40,890 bases of DNA from an uncultured Sulfurovum sp. (lineage in GTDB: Bacteria > Campylobacterota > Campylobacteria > Campylobacterales > Sulfurovaceae), in contig CACVAU010000019.1 in NCBI GenBank assembly GCA_902727915.1, positions 1 to 40,890 of the forward strand, read 5' to 3'. The notes beneath the pieces are model-generated. The model saw nothing but the letters and a program-made list of their open reading frames with translations, did not search any database and was not told where the DNA came from. The stretch's first letter is position 1. Every line of letters begins with the position of its first letter. Positions 8,506 through 14,879 of the stretch are shown piece by piece. A program made the position numbers and the translations under genes.

Positions 8506-8595
8506 TTAACGAGCATATCCACCTTGTAAAGTACAAGCCATAGAAACAGTTCCTGTTTTAGGTTTGAAAACCTTTTTAATAACAATCTTTTTCAT
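8506..8595 (-). CDS. RiPP precursor peptide, 29 residues
   Basis: A short reading frame precedes the radical SAM gene in the same direction. The ATG at 8595 has AAAGGA eight to nine bases upstream and a TATAAT -10 box at 8630-8635, so it is a well-formed gene despite its size. The first 13 residues are Lys-rich and alternate with Ile, Val and Phe (a leader-like half). The C-terminal half reads GTVSMACTLQGGYAR. It has one Cys (21), one Tyr (27) and a C-terminal Arg (29). Candidate modification sites are Tyr27-Ala-Arg29 as an aromatic-X-X cyclophane, a Cys21 thioether, and oxidation of the Arg guanidine. No protease gene or double-glycine leader cleavage site is obvious, although Gly-Gly occurs at 25-26. 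I know no named family for this peptide. Confidence 0.8.
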   Translation of the reverse strand: MKKIVIKKVFKPKTGTVSMACTLQGGYAR

Positions 8596-8629
8596 AGTAT
8601 CATTCCTTTTATAAGTTTTAAGATTAAGT

Positions 8630-8635
8630 ATTATA
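8630..8635 (-). promoter_or_regulatory. -10 box of the RiPP operon
   Basis: TATAAT on the minus strand, 35 to 40 bases before the precursor start codon, within very AT-rich DNA. There is no clear -35, as usual in Campylobacterota. One promoter can serve precursor, maturase and YqcI/YcgG gene, since spacing is 42 bases and then an overlap. Confidence 0.6.
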
Positions 8636-8664
8636 GTTTATTAAATATTAAATATATATTAATT

Positions 8665-8789
8665 TTAAAATTTACTTTCATTCTATTCCCATAAAATAGG
8701 ACTTTTATATAGTTAATACTATATTTAAAATATTTAAAAGCCTAGAATATAGGCTTCTGAATATTTATGAATAATTAAAATTTACTTTC
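8665..8789. repeat. 15-bp direct repeat upstream of the RiPP promoter
   Basis: TTAAAATTTACTTTC occurs at 8665-8679 and again at 8775-8789, 110 bases apart, in the non-coding stretch between the RiPP promoter and the right 91-bp repeat. It may be a regulator site or a trace of local duplication. The low-complexity AT context makes chance recurrence possible, though 15 exact bases is long. Confidence 0.5.
8738..8756 (-). terminator. hairpin, probable terminator for the replication-like gene
   Basis: AAGCCTA/TAGGCTT forms a 7-bp stem with a 5-base loop. On the minus strand it is followed by TTAAATATTTT. It lies 150 bases beyond the stop of the leftward replication-like gene and upstream of the RiPP promoter, so it would insulate the cassette. 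Confidence 0.45.
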
Positions 8790-8859
8790 TTTGAATAGAT
8801 TAGTTAAAAGAAGCTTTAAAGCACTTTGTTTGCTAAATAAAAGTTTCATTTAAATTTTT

Positions 8860-8913
8860 CATCGAAAAAGTAGCATTGAAAGGGCAGATAGAATTATTGA
8901 TTTGAATAGCTAA
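8860..8913 (+). pseudogene. remnant 3' end of an ABC exporter gene (second copy)
   Basis: The frame encodes HRKSSIERADRIIDLNS and then TAA, identical in protein to the last 17 residues of the exporter at 4767-6449, with only one silent difference (AGG/GAG region) across these codons. No start or upstream ABC sequence exists here. Confidence 0.85.
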
Positions 8914-8950
8914 AACCTCTCAAACAACCCAATAATCCTATCTTTAATTT
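8860..8950 (+). repeat. 91-bp direct repeat, right copy
   Basis: This is the partner of 6396-6486, with five mismatches and no gaps. Here the replication-like gene on the minus strand is intact and the ABC exporter is reduced to its last 17 codons. Left of 8860 similarity to the ABC gene stops abruptly, which marks the right edge of the RiPP insertion. Confidence 0.92.
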
Positions 8951-9740
8951 CTTCTACCATTGGAGCTTTTTTAGAGGTGTTATCATAGCCATGTTTGTCA
9001 AAAAGTTTTTTAGGTTCAACCATTGTAGAGATACTTCTATTTTTAAACGTATAATAAAACCGTTTTGCTTTAAAATCTATGTCTATCAAGGTATCACAAT
9101 CTTTTTCCAACATCAAACTTTTACCCAACAATTGATGATATTTTGATTCTTTAATGGGCGTAATATAGAAGTTTTTCCACTTTTTAGCCATGGCTGAATA
9201 GATGGCTTCTTTTTGTTCTAAGGTGCTTCTATTTTTGAGCTTTTCACTCCAATGATTTAAATTATTTTTACTGTAGCGAATGTTATTTTTATTACAATAT
9301 TCAAGCCAACTTTTTAAGAGTACGGGTTCATTGTTAACTGTTGGGGTCTTCTCTTTTTTTGTTTTTGCATTCTCTTTTTTTAATATTTTTGGCGTTGTTA
9401 AATTTGTCACTATTTTCCCAAGAAGTTCGCCTACTTTCTTCTTGGTGTAGATAAAAGGCAGTTGAATATATGAGTAATAACCTTTTTGAAGCACAGCGAC
9501 AAATCCCATCTCTTTTAAAAGCCTTTTGGTTTTTTTGACTCGGTCAATTGCCCAATTCATCCCTTTTCTGGTGAATTCATCGGTACATAAAGGTTGATTG
9601 GTTTTTTGCAGTTTGGCTTGATAGGAATAGAAAGTATATAAGGCTAAAAGGTTCGCAAACTCTTTACCTTGACGCATAAATTTCTGCAAAGTATGAGGGT
9701 GAATTACAAGTAGATCTTCGAGGGGTTGTTCTGCTTCCAT
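8910..9740 (-). CDS. winged-helix protein, plasmid/phage replication-initiation-like
   Basis: This is a 276-residue soluble basic protein. Residues about 25-95 have the pattern of a winged helix as in plasmid and phage replication proteins: a helix ending LALYTFYSYQAKLQ, a second with MNWAIDRVKKTKRLLKEMGF and a wing YYSYIQLPF. A charged Lys-rich linker (120-135) follows, then a C-terminal helical region with KSWLEYCNKNNIRY and AMAKKWKNFYITP, similar in layout to DnaD-like or replication-protein tails. I cannot assign a named family. ATG at 9740 has AAAGG upstream. It is followed upstream on the same strand by a small HTH gene and a G-rich repeat, a combination resembling a small replicon or phage-satellite module. 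Its last 12 codons are inside the 91-bp repeat. Confidence 0.55.
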   Translation of the reverse strand: MEAEQPLEDLLVIHPHTLQKFMRQGKEFANLLALYTFYSYQAKLQKTNQPLCTDEFTRKGMNWAIDRVKKTKRLLKEMGFVAVLQKGYYSYIQLPFIYTKKKVGELLGKIVTNLTTPKILKKENAKTKKEKTPTVNNEPVLLKSWLEYCNKNNIRYSKNNLNHWSEKLKNRSTLEQKEAIYSAMAKKWKNFYITPIKESKYHQLLGKSLMLEKDCDTLIDIDFKAKRFYYTFKNRSISTMVEPKKLFDKHGYDNTSKKAPMVEEIKDRIIGLFERF

Positions 9741-9819
9741 TTTTTGCCTTTAGTTGGTTTGTATTTGGAAGTATAACAAGAAATAGATTTTTATATCTTA
9801 AAATATATTTTATTTATAC

Positions 9820-10062
9820 TTATTTTTCTATAAAAGTTCTTAAAATAGATTTAAAGTCATCTGCTTCATCTACTTTTTTCTTTAAGCTAATTGTTTCAAG
9901 ATAAAGTTCAATAGCTTTTTTAAGTTGAAGACTAAGTTTATTTGTAGAGACAGATTGTCGTAAATTACTTTCGCTATAACCTATCTTCTCAGCTAACTCT
10001 TTATAGGTAATTCCCAACTCTTTAGAAACTTGTTTCACCAAATGCATCTCTTTCTCTTCCAA
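9820..10062 (-). CDS. small helix-turn-helix (XRE/Cro-like) DNA-binding protein
   Basis: This protein of about 80 residues contains a helix-turn-helix: LGITYKELAEKIGYSESNLR, with the recognition helix at SESNLRQSV, followed by a helical tail. It resembles short Cro-like regulators carried by plasmids and phages. I place the start at TTG 10062, because AAGGAG lies eight bases before it; a GTG at 10071 overlaps that ribosome binding site and is less likely. A good -10 box lies at 10086-10091 and the G-rich tandem repeat about 100 bases upstream. It probably controls itself and the replication-like gene 79 bases downstream. Confidence 0.7.
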   Translation of the reverse strand: MEEKEMHLVKQVSKELGITYKELAEKIGYSESNLRQSVSTNKLSLQLKKAIELYLETISLKKKVDEADDFKSILRTFIEK

Positions 10063-10085
10063 AACCAGCACTCCTTTTTTAAAAG

Positions 10086-10091
10086 ATTATA
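10086..10091 (-). promoter_or_regulatory. extended -10 box of the HTH gene
   Basis: TGC followed by TATAAT on the minus strand, 24 bases before the preferred TTG start, which gives a very short leader containing AAGGAG. Confidence 0.6.
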
Positions 10092-10160
10092 GCAAAACTC
10101 CTCCTTTTCTGAATAGAGTTTTTAAGTATATTCTTTTCACAAGGTGAGATTTTAAGTATG

Positions 10161-10215
10161 TGGGGTGCTTTTAGGGTGGGGTGGTTTTTGGGGTGGGGTG
10201 GTTTTTGGGGTTTTT
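10161..10215 (+). repeat. G-rich tandem repeat, potential G-quadruplex
   Basis: A 17-base unit GGGGTGGGGTGGTTTTT occurs at 10190-10206, with a one-mismatch copy immediately before it (10173-10189) and a truncated GGGGTTTTT after it (10207-10215). Another GGGG lies at 10162-10165. All guanines are on the plus strand. In DNA that is two-thirds A+T this is a striking exception, with enough G runs for intramolecular quadruplexes. Position beside a replication-like gene and an HTH gene suggests an origin iteron, an operator, or a pausing site. Confidence 0.85.
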
Positions 10216-10350
10216 CTCAAAGTAGTCAATAAAGTAGCCTTATATACCACAAGTTGTTGAAGATGACTTAAGTTTTAAAAAATATCAGTGACATTAAAAG
10301 GCTGAAGAGAATCAAAAAATTAAATATTGATAATGGAGAAGTTGAATACG

Positions 10351-10413
10351 ATTGCCCATAGAAAAAACAGCATTAAAAGAGCAAATTGGGTCATTGATAC
10401 GAATATGCTATAA
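10351..10413 (+). pseudogene. decayed 3' end of an ABC exporter gene (third copy)
   Basis: The frame reads IAHRKNSIKRANWVIDTNML and stop, aligning with IAHRKSSIERADRIIDLNS at the end of the exporter at 6390-6449. Similarity starts near the H-loop and ends at the stop. There is no upstream ABC sequence. It is more diverged than the 8860 copy and lacks the tail of the replication-like gene. Confidence 0.75.
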
Positions 10414-10466
10414 ACGTATGCTAGAATTGGTTCTTAAATATTAAAAATATTATAAAGGAAATATAG

Positions 10467-11825
10467 ATGAATAATGATGTCTATGAAGTAATGATTGTTG
10501 GAGGTGGTATCTCTGGGTCGGCACTATTTTATGAGCTGAGTCACTATACTGATTTAAGTAAAATTGGATTACTTGAAAAATATGAAGAGGTTGCGACCTT
10601 AAATTCTAATGCACGTGCTAACTCCCAAACAATACATTGTGGAGACATCGAAACAAATTACACCTTGGAAAAAGCCAAAAAAGTAAAACGTACAGCCAAG
10701 ATGGTAGAGAAGTATTGTTTACAATATGGCTATGAAGATGAAATTATGTTTAAACATCAAAAAATGGCCATTGGTATTGGTTACAGTGAATGTCGTTTTA
10801 TCATCAACCGTTATAAGGAGTTTAAGTCGCTTTATCCTTATCTTGAATTTTATGATAAAGCAACACTCGAAGAGATAGAACCTAAGCTAATTATGGATAG
10901 TAAAGGGAATGGGCGTGATGAAGAGATTGTGGGGATGGGTGCAAAAGATGAATACACCACCGTAAACTTTAAAGCTTTAAGTCAGACCTTTCTTGAAAAT
11001 GCTAAAAAGAATAAAAGTATTCAAGCTGATATCTTTTTTAATTCTCATGTGGAGAAAATTGAAAAGATAGAGGGCGTTTTTCATATAAATACTAAAGACA
11101 AGAAGACTTATAAGGCAAAAATGGTTATTGTAGATGCTGGAGCGCATAGTTTGTTCTTAGCACATAAAATGGGTTATGGTTTACATTATGGGCAATTACC
11201 AATGGCTGGAAGTTTTTATAAAACAGACAGAGCCATACTAAAAGGAAAAGTCTATATGGTGCAAAACCCTAAACTTCCTTTTGCTGCCTTACATGGTGAC
11301 CCAGATGTGACATTGGATGGGGCAACACGTTTTGGACCGACAGCCTTAGTTTTACCAAAACTAGAACGGTTTAAGCCTGGTACTTACATGGACTTCTTTA
11401 AAACTTTAAAGTTAGATATGAATGTATTTAAAATATTTTATGACCTGTTAAAAGACGGTGATATTCGTAGTTATATTTTGCGTAACTTCCTGTTTGAAGT
11501 TCCTTATTTTGGAAAGAGAGCTTTCTTAAAAGATGCGCAAAAGATTATCCCTTCCTTAACGGTTAATGATATAGAGTATGCTAAAGGTTTTGGTGGAGTT
11601 CGTGGACAGATTTTAGATAAAGAGAACCAAAAATTAATGTTAGGAGAAGCTTCCATAGATACAGGGGATGGAATTATTTTTAACATGACTCCTTCTCCTG
11701 GTGCAACATCTTGTTTGGGAAATGCTCAAAGGGATGTGCAATTAATTTGTGCTTATTTAGATAAAAATTTTGATGAAGAGGCTTTTAATAGAGATTTAGT
11801 AGAAAAGGATAATAACAATGAATAA
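10467..11825 (+). CDS. mqo: malate:quinone oxidoreductase
   Basis: This 452-residue FAD enzyme oxidises malate to oxaloacetate and passes electrons to the quinone pool at the inner face of the membrane, replacing NAD-dependent malate dehydrogenase in the TCA cycle. The FAD-binding motif VGGGISGSALFYEL is at residues 11-24. The strongly conserved stretch SNARANSQTIHCGDIETNYT (47-66) closely matches the Helicobacter pylori enzyme, and GFGGVRGQ near 373 is the C-terminal FAD contact. Length is normal for the short epsilonproteobacterial form. ATG has AAAGGA seven bases upstream. The glycosyltransferase gene overlaps its 3' end by eight bases, so both are in one transcript. It begins 53 bases after the decayed ABC remnant, the right end of the accessory island. 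Confidence 0.93.
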   Translation: MNNDVYEVMIVGGGISGSALFYELSHYTDLSKIGLLEKYEEVATLNSNARANSQTIHCGDIETNYTLEKAKKVKRTAKMVEKYCLQYGYEDEIMFKHQKMAIGIGYSECRFIINRYKEFKSLYPYLEFYDKATLEEIEPKLIMDSKGNGRDEEIVGMGAKDEYTTVNFKALSQTFLENAKKNKSIQADIFFNSHVEKIEKIEGVFHINTKDKKTYKAKMVIVDAGAHSLFLAHKMGYGLHYGQLPMAGSFYKTDRAILKGKVYMVQNPKLPFAALHGDPDVTLDGATRFGPTALVLPKLERFKPGTYMDFFKTLKLDMNVFKIFYDLLKDGDIRSYILRNFLFEVPYFGKRAFLKDAQKIIPSLTVNDIEYAKGFGGVRGQILDKENQKLMLGEASIDTGDGIIFNMTPSPGATSCLGNAQRDVQLICAYLDKNFDEEAFNRDLVEKDNNNE

Positions 11826-12936
11826 GATGCTTTTGATTACAGACCAAGAAGAGTACAGTGAAAATGGTACAGTAACCACACTTTTTGACGGATACCTTAA
11901 ACAATATTGGGAGATTGATATTGTTTATATTACGCCTTATAAACATAGTTTTCAACGTAAAGGTAACCATCTAATTGTTCCTAAGAAGTATCAATATGAA
12001 ATTATGGATTATCTTAGCACAGGGAATGATTTACGACAGTATGATTTTGTCATTGTACGGAATAAGAAAAAAGTACTTGAAAATGTATTAAAACATAAGG
12101 ATACCTATAATTATAAAGTAGGATATAGAATTTCTTATCCAAAACAATACCATAAATTAGAGTTGAATCAATCATTAACACCAAAAGGTATTTATAATCG
12201 TTTTAAATATAGCATGAAGATAAAAAAACGGGATAAACTTGCCAATTCATGTGACTTATTTTTACCAGCTTCACATGAAGCGCATCGAGCATTTTATCCT
12301 GATATTAATGTTAAAAGTTTTCCTCTTTTTATTGGGTTGGATGAAGATAAATTACGAGAGCATCGTGTTACAGAGGGTGAGGTAGTACGCTTTATTAATA
12401 TTGGAACAATGGATGCATTAAGAGAGTTTGATGTGGTGTTAGATGCGTTTGAAAAACTAAATTTCACAAACTGGCATTTGGACATTGTCGTTTCTAACAA
12501 AACGTTTATTCGTAGCCTATTGGCACTTTACCCAAAACTCAAAGATAAAATTACCTTACATGAAGGGGTTCATACTTTAGAAGAGTTAAAAGATGTGATT
12601 AGTCAAAATGATGTAGGTATTGCACTTTTACCTCAAAATGATTTTCATAATACCGTAATTGCGAATAAAGTAATTCGTTATTCAGGTTGTGGTGTACCTT
12701 CTTTTATGATTAATAATGACAAAAATCATTCAGTTTTCTCTGAAAAAGAGGCTTACTTTTCTGATTTTGATGTAGAAAATATCAGTTTAAATCTTGCCAT
12801 TATTATGAAAACTCCTAAAGAGAAACTGTTAGAAAAGGGTAAATATGCTCAAGGAAAACTTTTAAAAGTAGCTAGAAATTATAAAATATTAGCAAAAGAA
12901 TTGGCTGAGGAAATGGATAGAATTGTCGAAGTTTAA
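11818..12936 (+). CDS. glycosyltransferase family 1/4-like protein
   Basis: This 372-residue protein has the two-Rossmann layout of GT-B glycosyltransferases. The donor-binding half carries RFINIGTMDALREFDVVLDA (about 190-210), and DVISQNDVGIALLP followed by VIRYSGCGVPSF lies where the nucleotide-sugar site sits. It has no signal or membrane segment. The ATG lies inside the end of mqo (eight-base overlap), implying coupled translation, although a metabolic link to malate oxidation is not obvious. The sugar and acceptor are unknown; a surface glycan role is the default. Confidence 0.75.
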   Translation: MNKMLLITDQEEYSENGTVTTLFDGYLKQYWEIDIVYITPYKHSFQRKGNHLIVPKKYQYEIMDYLSTGNDLRQYDFVIVRNKKKVLENVLKHKDTYNYKVGYRISYPKQYHKLELNQSLTPKGIYNRFKYSMKIKKRDKLANSCDLFLPASHEAHRAFYPDINVKSFPLFIGLDEDKLREHRVTEGEVVRFINIGTMDALREFDVVLDAFEKLNFTNWHLDIVVSNKTFIRSLLALYPKLKDKITLHEGVHTLEELKDVISQNDVGIALLPQNDFHNTVIANKVIRYSGCGVPSFMINNDKNHSVFSEKEAYFSDFDVENISLNLAIIMKTPKEKLLEKGKYAQGKLLKVARNYKILAKELAEEMDRIVEV

Positions 12937-12993
12937 ACCCCAGTGCCTTTTTGATTTTTTGAGATAAAAGTAAACTTTCTAAAGTTATTAGTG

Positions 12994-12999
12994 TATAAT
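12994..12999 (+). promoter_or_regulatory. -10 box of nrdB
   Basis: TATAAT preceded by GTG, about 100 bases before the nrdB ATG. It implies an untranslated leader of about 90 bases that contains a hairpin (13045-13070). No convincing -35 is visible. Confidence 0.6.
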
Positions 13000-13044
13000 C
13001 GCTTTTATGAAAACTGGCATGATTTATGGTGCTAGTTGTCAAAG

Positions 13045-13070
13045 AAAAAGTGAAATACTTGTCACTTTTT
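13045..13070 (+). promoter_or_regulatory. leader hairpin upstream of nrdB
   Basis: AAAAAGTGA and TCACTTTTT form a perfect 9-bp stem with an 8-base loop, 27 bases before the nrdB start and downstream of its likely promoter. It could be an attenuator, a stability element or the weak terminator of the mqo transcript. No NrdR box is recognisable nearby. Confidence 0.45.
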
Positions 13071-13096
13071 GAGGCTAAATCGAGGACTTAAAAATA

Positions 13097-14116
13097 ATGA
13101 ATAGAAAACAGATATATAACCCCGAATCAAAAGAGAAAACTTCTGAGCGTAAGATTTTTGGAGGAAACCCCACAGGAATTTTTGAATTAAATGATATTAA
13201 GTATCAATGGGCTTACAACCTTTGGGAAGTAATGTTAAACAACACTTGGTTTCCTAAAGAGGTTGACATGACACAAGATGTGGGTGACTATAAACGCTTG
13301 ACAGATGCCGAAAAAAAGGCTTATGATAAGGTTTTAGCACAGTTGATTTTTATGGACTCTCTACAGACAAATAATTTAATTGACAACATCAATCCTTTTA
13401 TTACCTCTCCCGAAGTTAACCTAATTTTAGTTAGACAATCATTTGAAGAAGCTTTACATGCTCAGTCCTATGCTGTAATGGTTGATACTATTTCACAAAA
13501 CTCTGATGAGATTTATGGACTTTGGCGTAATGATATGATGTTAAAAACAAAAAATGATGCCATTGCAAAAGTTTATCAAGAACTTTCTGACAATCCAACT
13601 GACAAAAACATTGTCAAAGCAATGTTTGCCAATCAAATTTTAGAAGGTATTTATTTTTATTCTGGATTTACTTATTTGTATACCTTGGCACGTTCAGGAA
13701 AAATGTTGGGTTCAGCCCAAATGATTCGTTTTATTCAACGTGATGAAGTAACACACTTAGCCTTATTTCAAAATATGATTCGTACGGTTAAAAGAGAGAG
13801 CCCAGAGTTTTTTACCAAAGAGTTTAATGATGAGATTTATGCCATGTTTAGAGAAGCTGTTGAACTTGAAGTAAACTGGGGTAAGTATATTACTCAAGGA
13901 CAGATTTTAGGATTAACGGATAACATTATTGAACAATATATTCAGTACTTGGCAGATGATAGGCTTAAAGCCATTGGTATGGAAAAGATTTATAATGTTG
14001 ACCATCCAATTAAATGGGTAGATGGATTCTCTAAGTTCAATGACCAAAAAACAAACTTTTTTGAGGGTAATGTAACGAATTACTCAAAAGGTAGTTTAGA
14101 CCTAGACGATTTTTAA
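13097..14116 (+). CDS. nrdB: ribonucleotide reductase small subunit (class I, R2)
   Basis: This 339-residue ferritin-like subunit holds the dimetal-tyrosyl cofactor that generates the radical for NDP reduction by NrdA. The ligand set is complete: Asp87 in MDSLQ, Glu118 and His121 in EEALH, Glu183 in LEGIYF, and Glu217 and His220 in DEVTH. Tyr125 sits four residues after His121, the position of the radical tyrosine. The acidic tail SLDLDDF is the peptide that docks on the large subunit. The gene has its own promoter and a hairpin leader. nrdA is not in the window, so the subunits are encoded apart, as is common in this phylum. The nitrilase-family gene follows after five bases. Confidence 0.95.
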   Translation: MNRKQIYNPESKEKTSERKIFGGNPTGIFELNDIKYQWAYNLWEVMLNNTWFPKEVDMTQDVGDYKRLTDAEKKAYDKVLAQLIFMDSLQTNNLIDNINPFITSPEVNLILVRQSFEEALHAQSYAVMVDTISQNSDEIYGLWRNDMMLKTKNDAIAKVYQELSDNPTDKNIVKAMFANQILEGIYFYSGFTYLYTLARSGKMLGSAQMIRFIQRDEVTHLALFQNMIRTVKRESPEFFTKEFNDEIYAMFREAVELEVNWGKYITQGQILGLTDNIIEQYIQYLADDRLKAIGMEKIYNVDHPIKWVDGFSKFNDQKTNFFEGNVTNYSKGSLDLDDF

Positions 14117-14121
14117 GCCTT

Positions 14122-14859
14122 ATGGCGAAACATACTTCTAAAAATGGTAACTTTACAGTTGCCACCCTTCAACCCAAAACACGTGCTACTTATGAGGAAA
14201 ATGTTGATTACTTACTTGACTATGTTGAAAACTCTGATGCTGACTTAATTCTTGCTCCTGAACTTTGTTTAACCAATTTTGATTATGAGAATTTTGAAGA
14301 GGCTGCTGCTTTTTATAAGCAGGGGTTAATGGAACTTCTCGTGATGGTTGATTCACAAATTTTGGTTTTAACCATGACCGTTCAAGAAAATGAACATTTT
14401 TATAATAGAGCATTGGTATTGCATAATCATCAAGTATTTCACGAACAAGATAAATCTAAACTTTTTAAATTGGGTAATGAAGATGGATTTTTTGAGGCTG
14501 GTGATAAAAATAAGATTGTTCCGTTTACAATTAATAAAGTGAAATATGCCATTTTAATTTGTTTTGAACTTCGCTTTAAAGAACTTTGGAAACAAATAGA
14601 AGGGGCAGATATTGTTTTAATTCCTGCACGTTGGGGACGAAGTAGAACAGAGCATTTAGAAACACTTTCTCGTGCATTAGCAATTATGAATCAGACTTTT
14701 GTTGTGCTTAGTAATTCGGCTGATGATGACATGGCATTGGCATCAGCCATTATTTCACCTTGGGGAGGTGTTTATGCTGATGATAATGTAGAAGTTCTTG
14801 AGAGAAGCATAGAACTAAAAGATGTTAGGCGTGTACGCCGTTTAATTTCTATGACTTAG
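14122..14859 (+). CDS. carbon-nitrogen hydrolase, nitrilase superfamily
   Basis: This 245-residue cytoplasmic amidase-like protein has the complete nitrilase triad: Glu47 in LAPEL, Lys113 in KSKLF and Cys147 in ILICFELRF. Residues ARWGRSRTEH follow in the position of the substrate-lid strand. It is slightly short for the family. The substrate (an amide, possibly a repair or nitrogen-salvage product) is unknown. It follows nrdB by five bases without a strong ribosome binding site, so it is likely translated by coupling. A hairpin terminator lies three bases after its stop. Confidence 0.88.
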   Translation: MAKHTSKNGNFTVATLQPKTRATYEENVDYLLDYVENSDADLILAPELCLTNFDYENFEEAAAFYKQGLMELLVMVDSQILVLTMTVQENEHFYNRALVLHNHQVFHEQDKSKLFKLGNEDGFFEAGDKNKIVPFTINKVKYAILICFELRFKELWKQIEGADIVLIPARWGRSRTEHLETLSRALAIMNQTFVVLSNSADDDMALASAIISPWGGVYADDNVEVLERSIELKDVRRVRRLISMT

Positions 14860-14861
14860 CA

Positions 14862-14879
14862 TAGCCTTGAAAAAGGCTA
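14862..14879. terminator. bidirectional hairpin between convergent genes
   Basis: TAGCCTT/AAGGCTA, a 7-bp stem with a GAAA loop, lies between the stop of the nitrilase-family gene (14859) and the stop of the cytochrome c peroxidase (14880). The GAAA tetraloop adds stability. There is no long T run on the plus side. Confidence 0.55.

Larger units (their letters stand above)
10072..10466. other. 395-base gene-free stretch at the right end of the island
   Basis: From left to right it holds the HTH gene promoter (10086-10091), the G-rich tandem repeat (10161-10215), about 135 bases in which I see no gene or clear structure, the decayed ABC 3' end (10351-10413), and the short leader of mqo with AAAGGA seven bases before its ATG. 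Confidence 0.6.

Noticed and set aside
8501..8513. CTCG/CGAG hairpin at the precursor stop codon as an attenuator between precursor and maturase
   Set aside because: Only four base pairs without a T run; too weak to claim, though the location is where such an element would be expected.
13007..13072. A 21-codon leader-peptide frame upstream of nrdB
   Set aside because: It has no ribosome binding site, begins only about eight bases after the likely transcription start, and shows no regulatory residue run; the hairpin at its end is explained without it.
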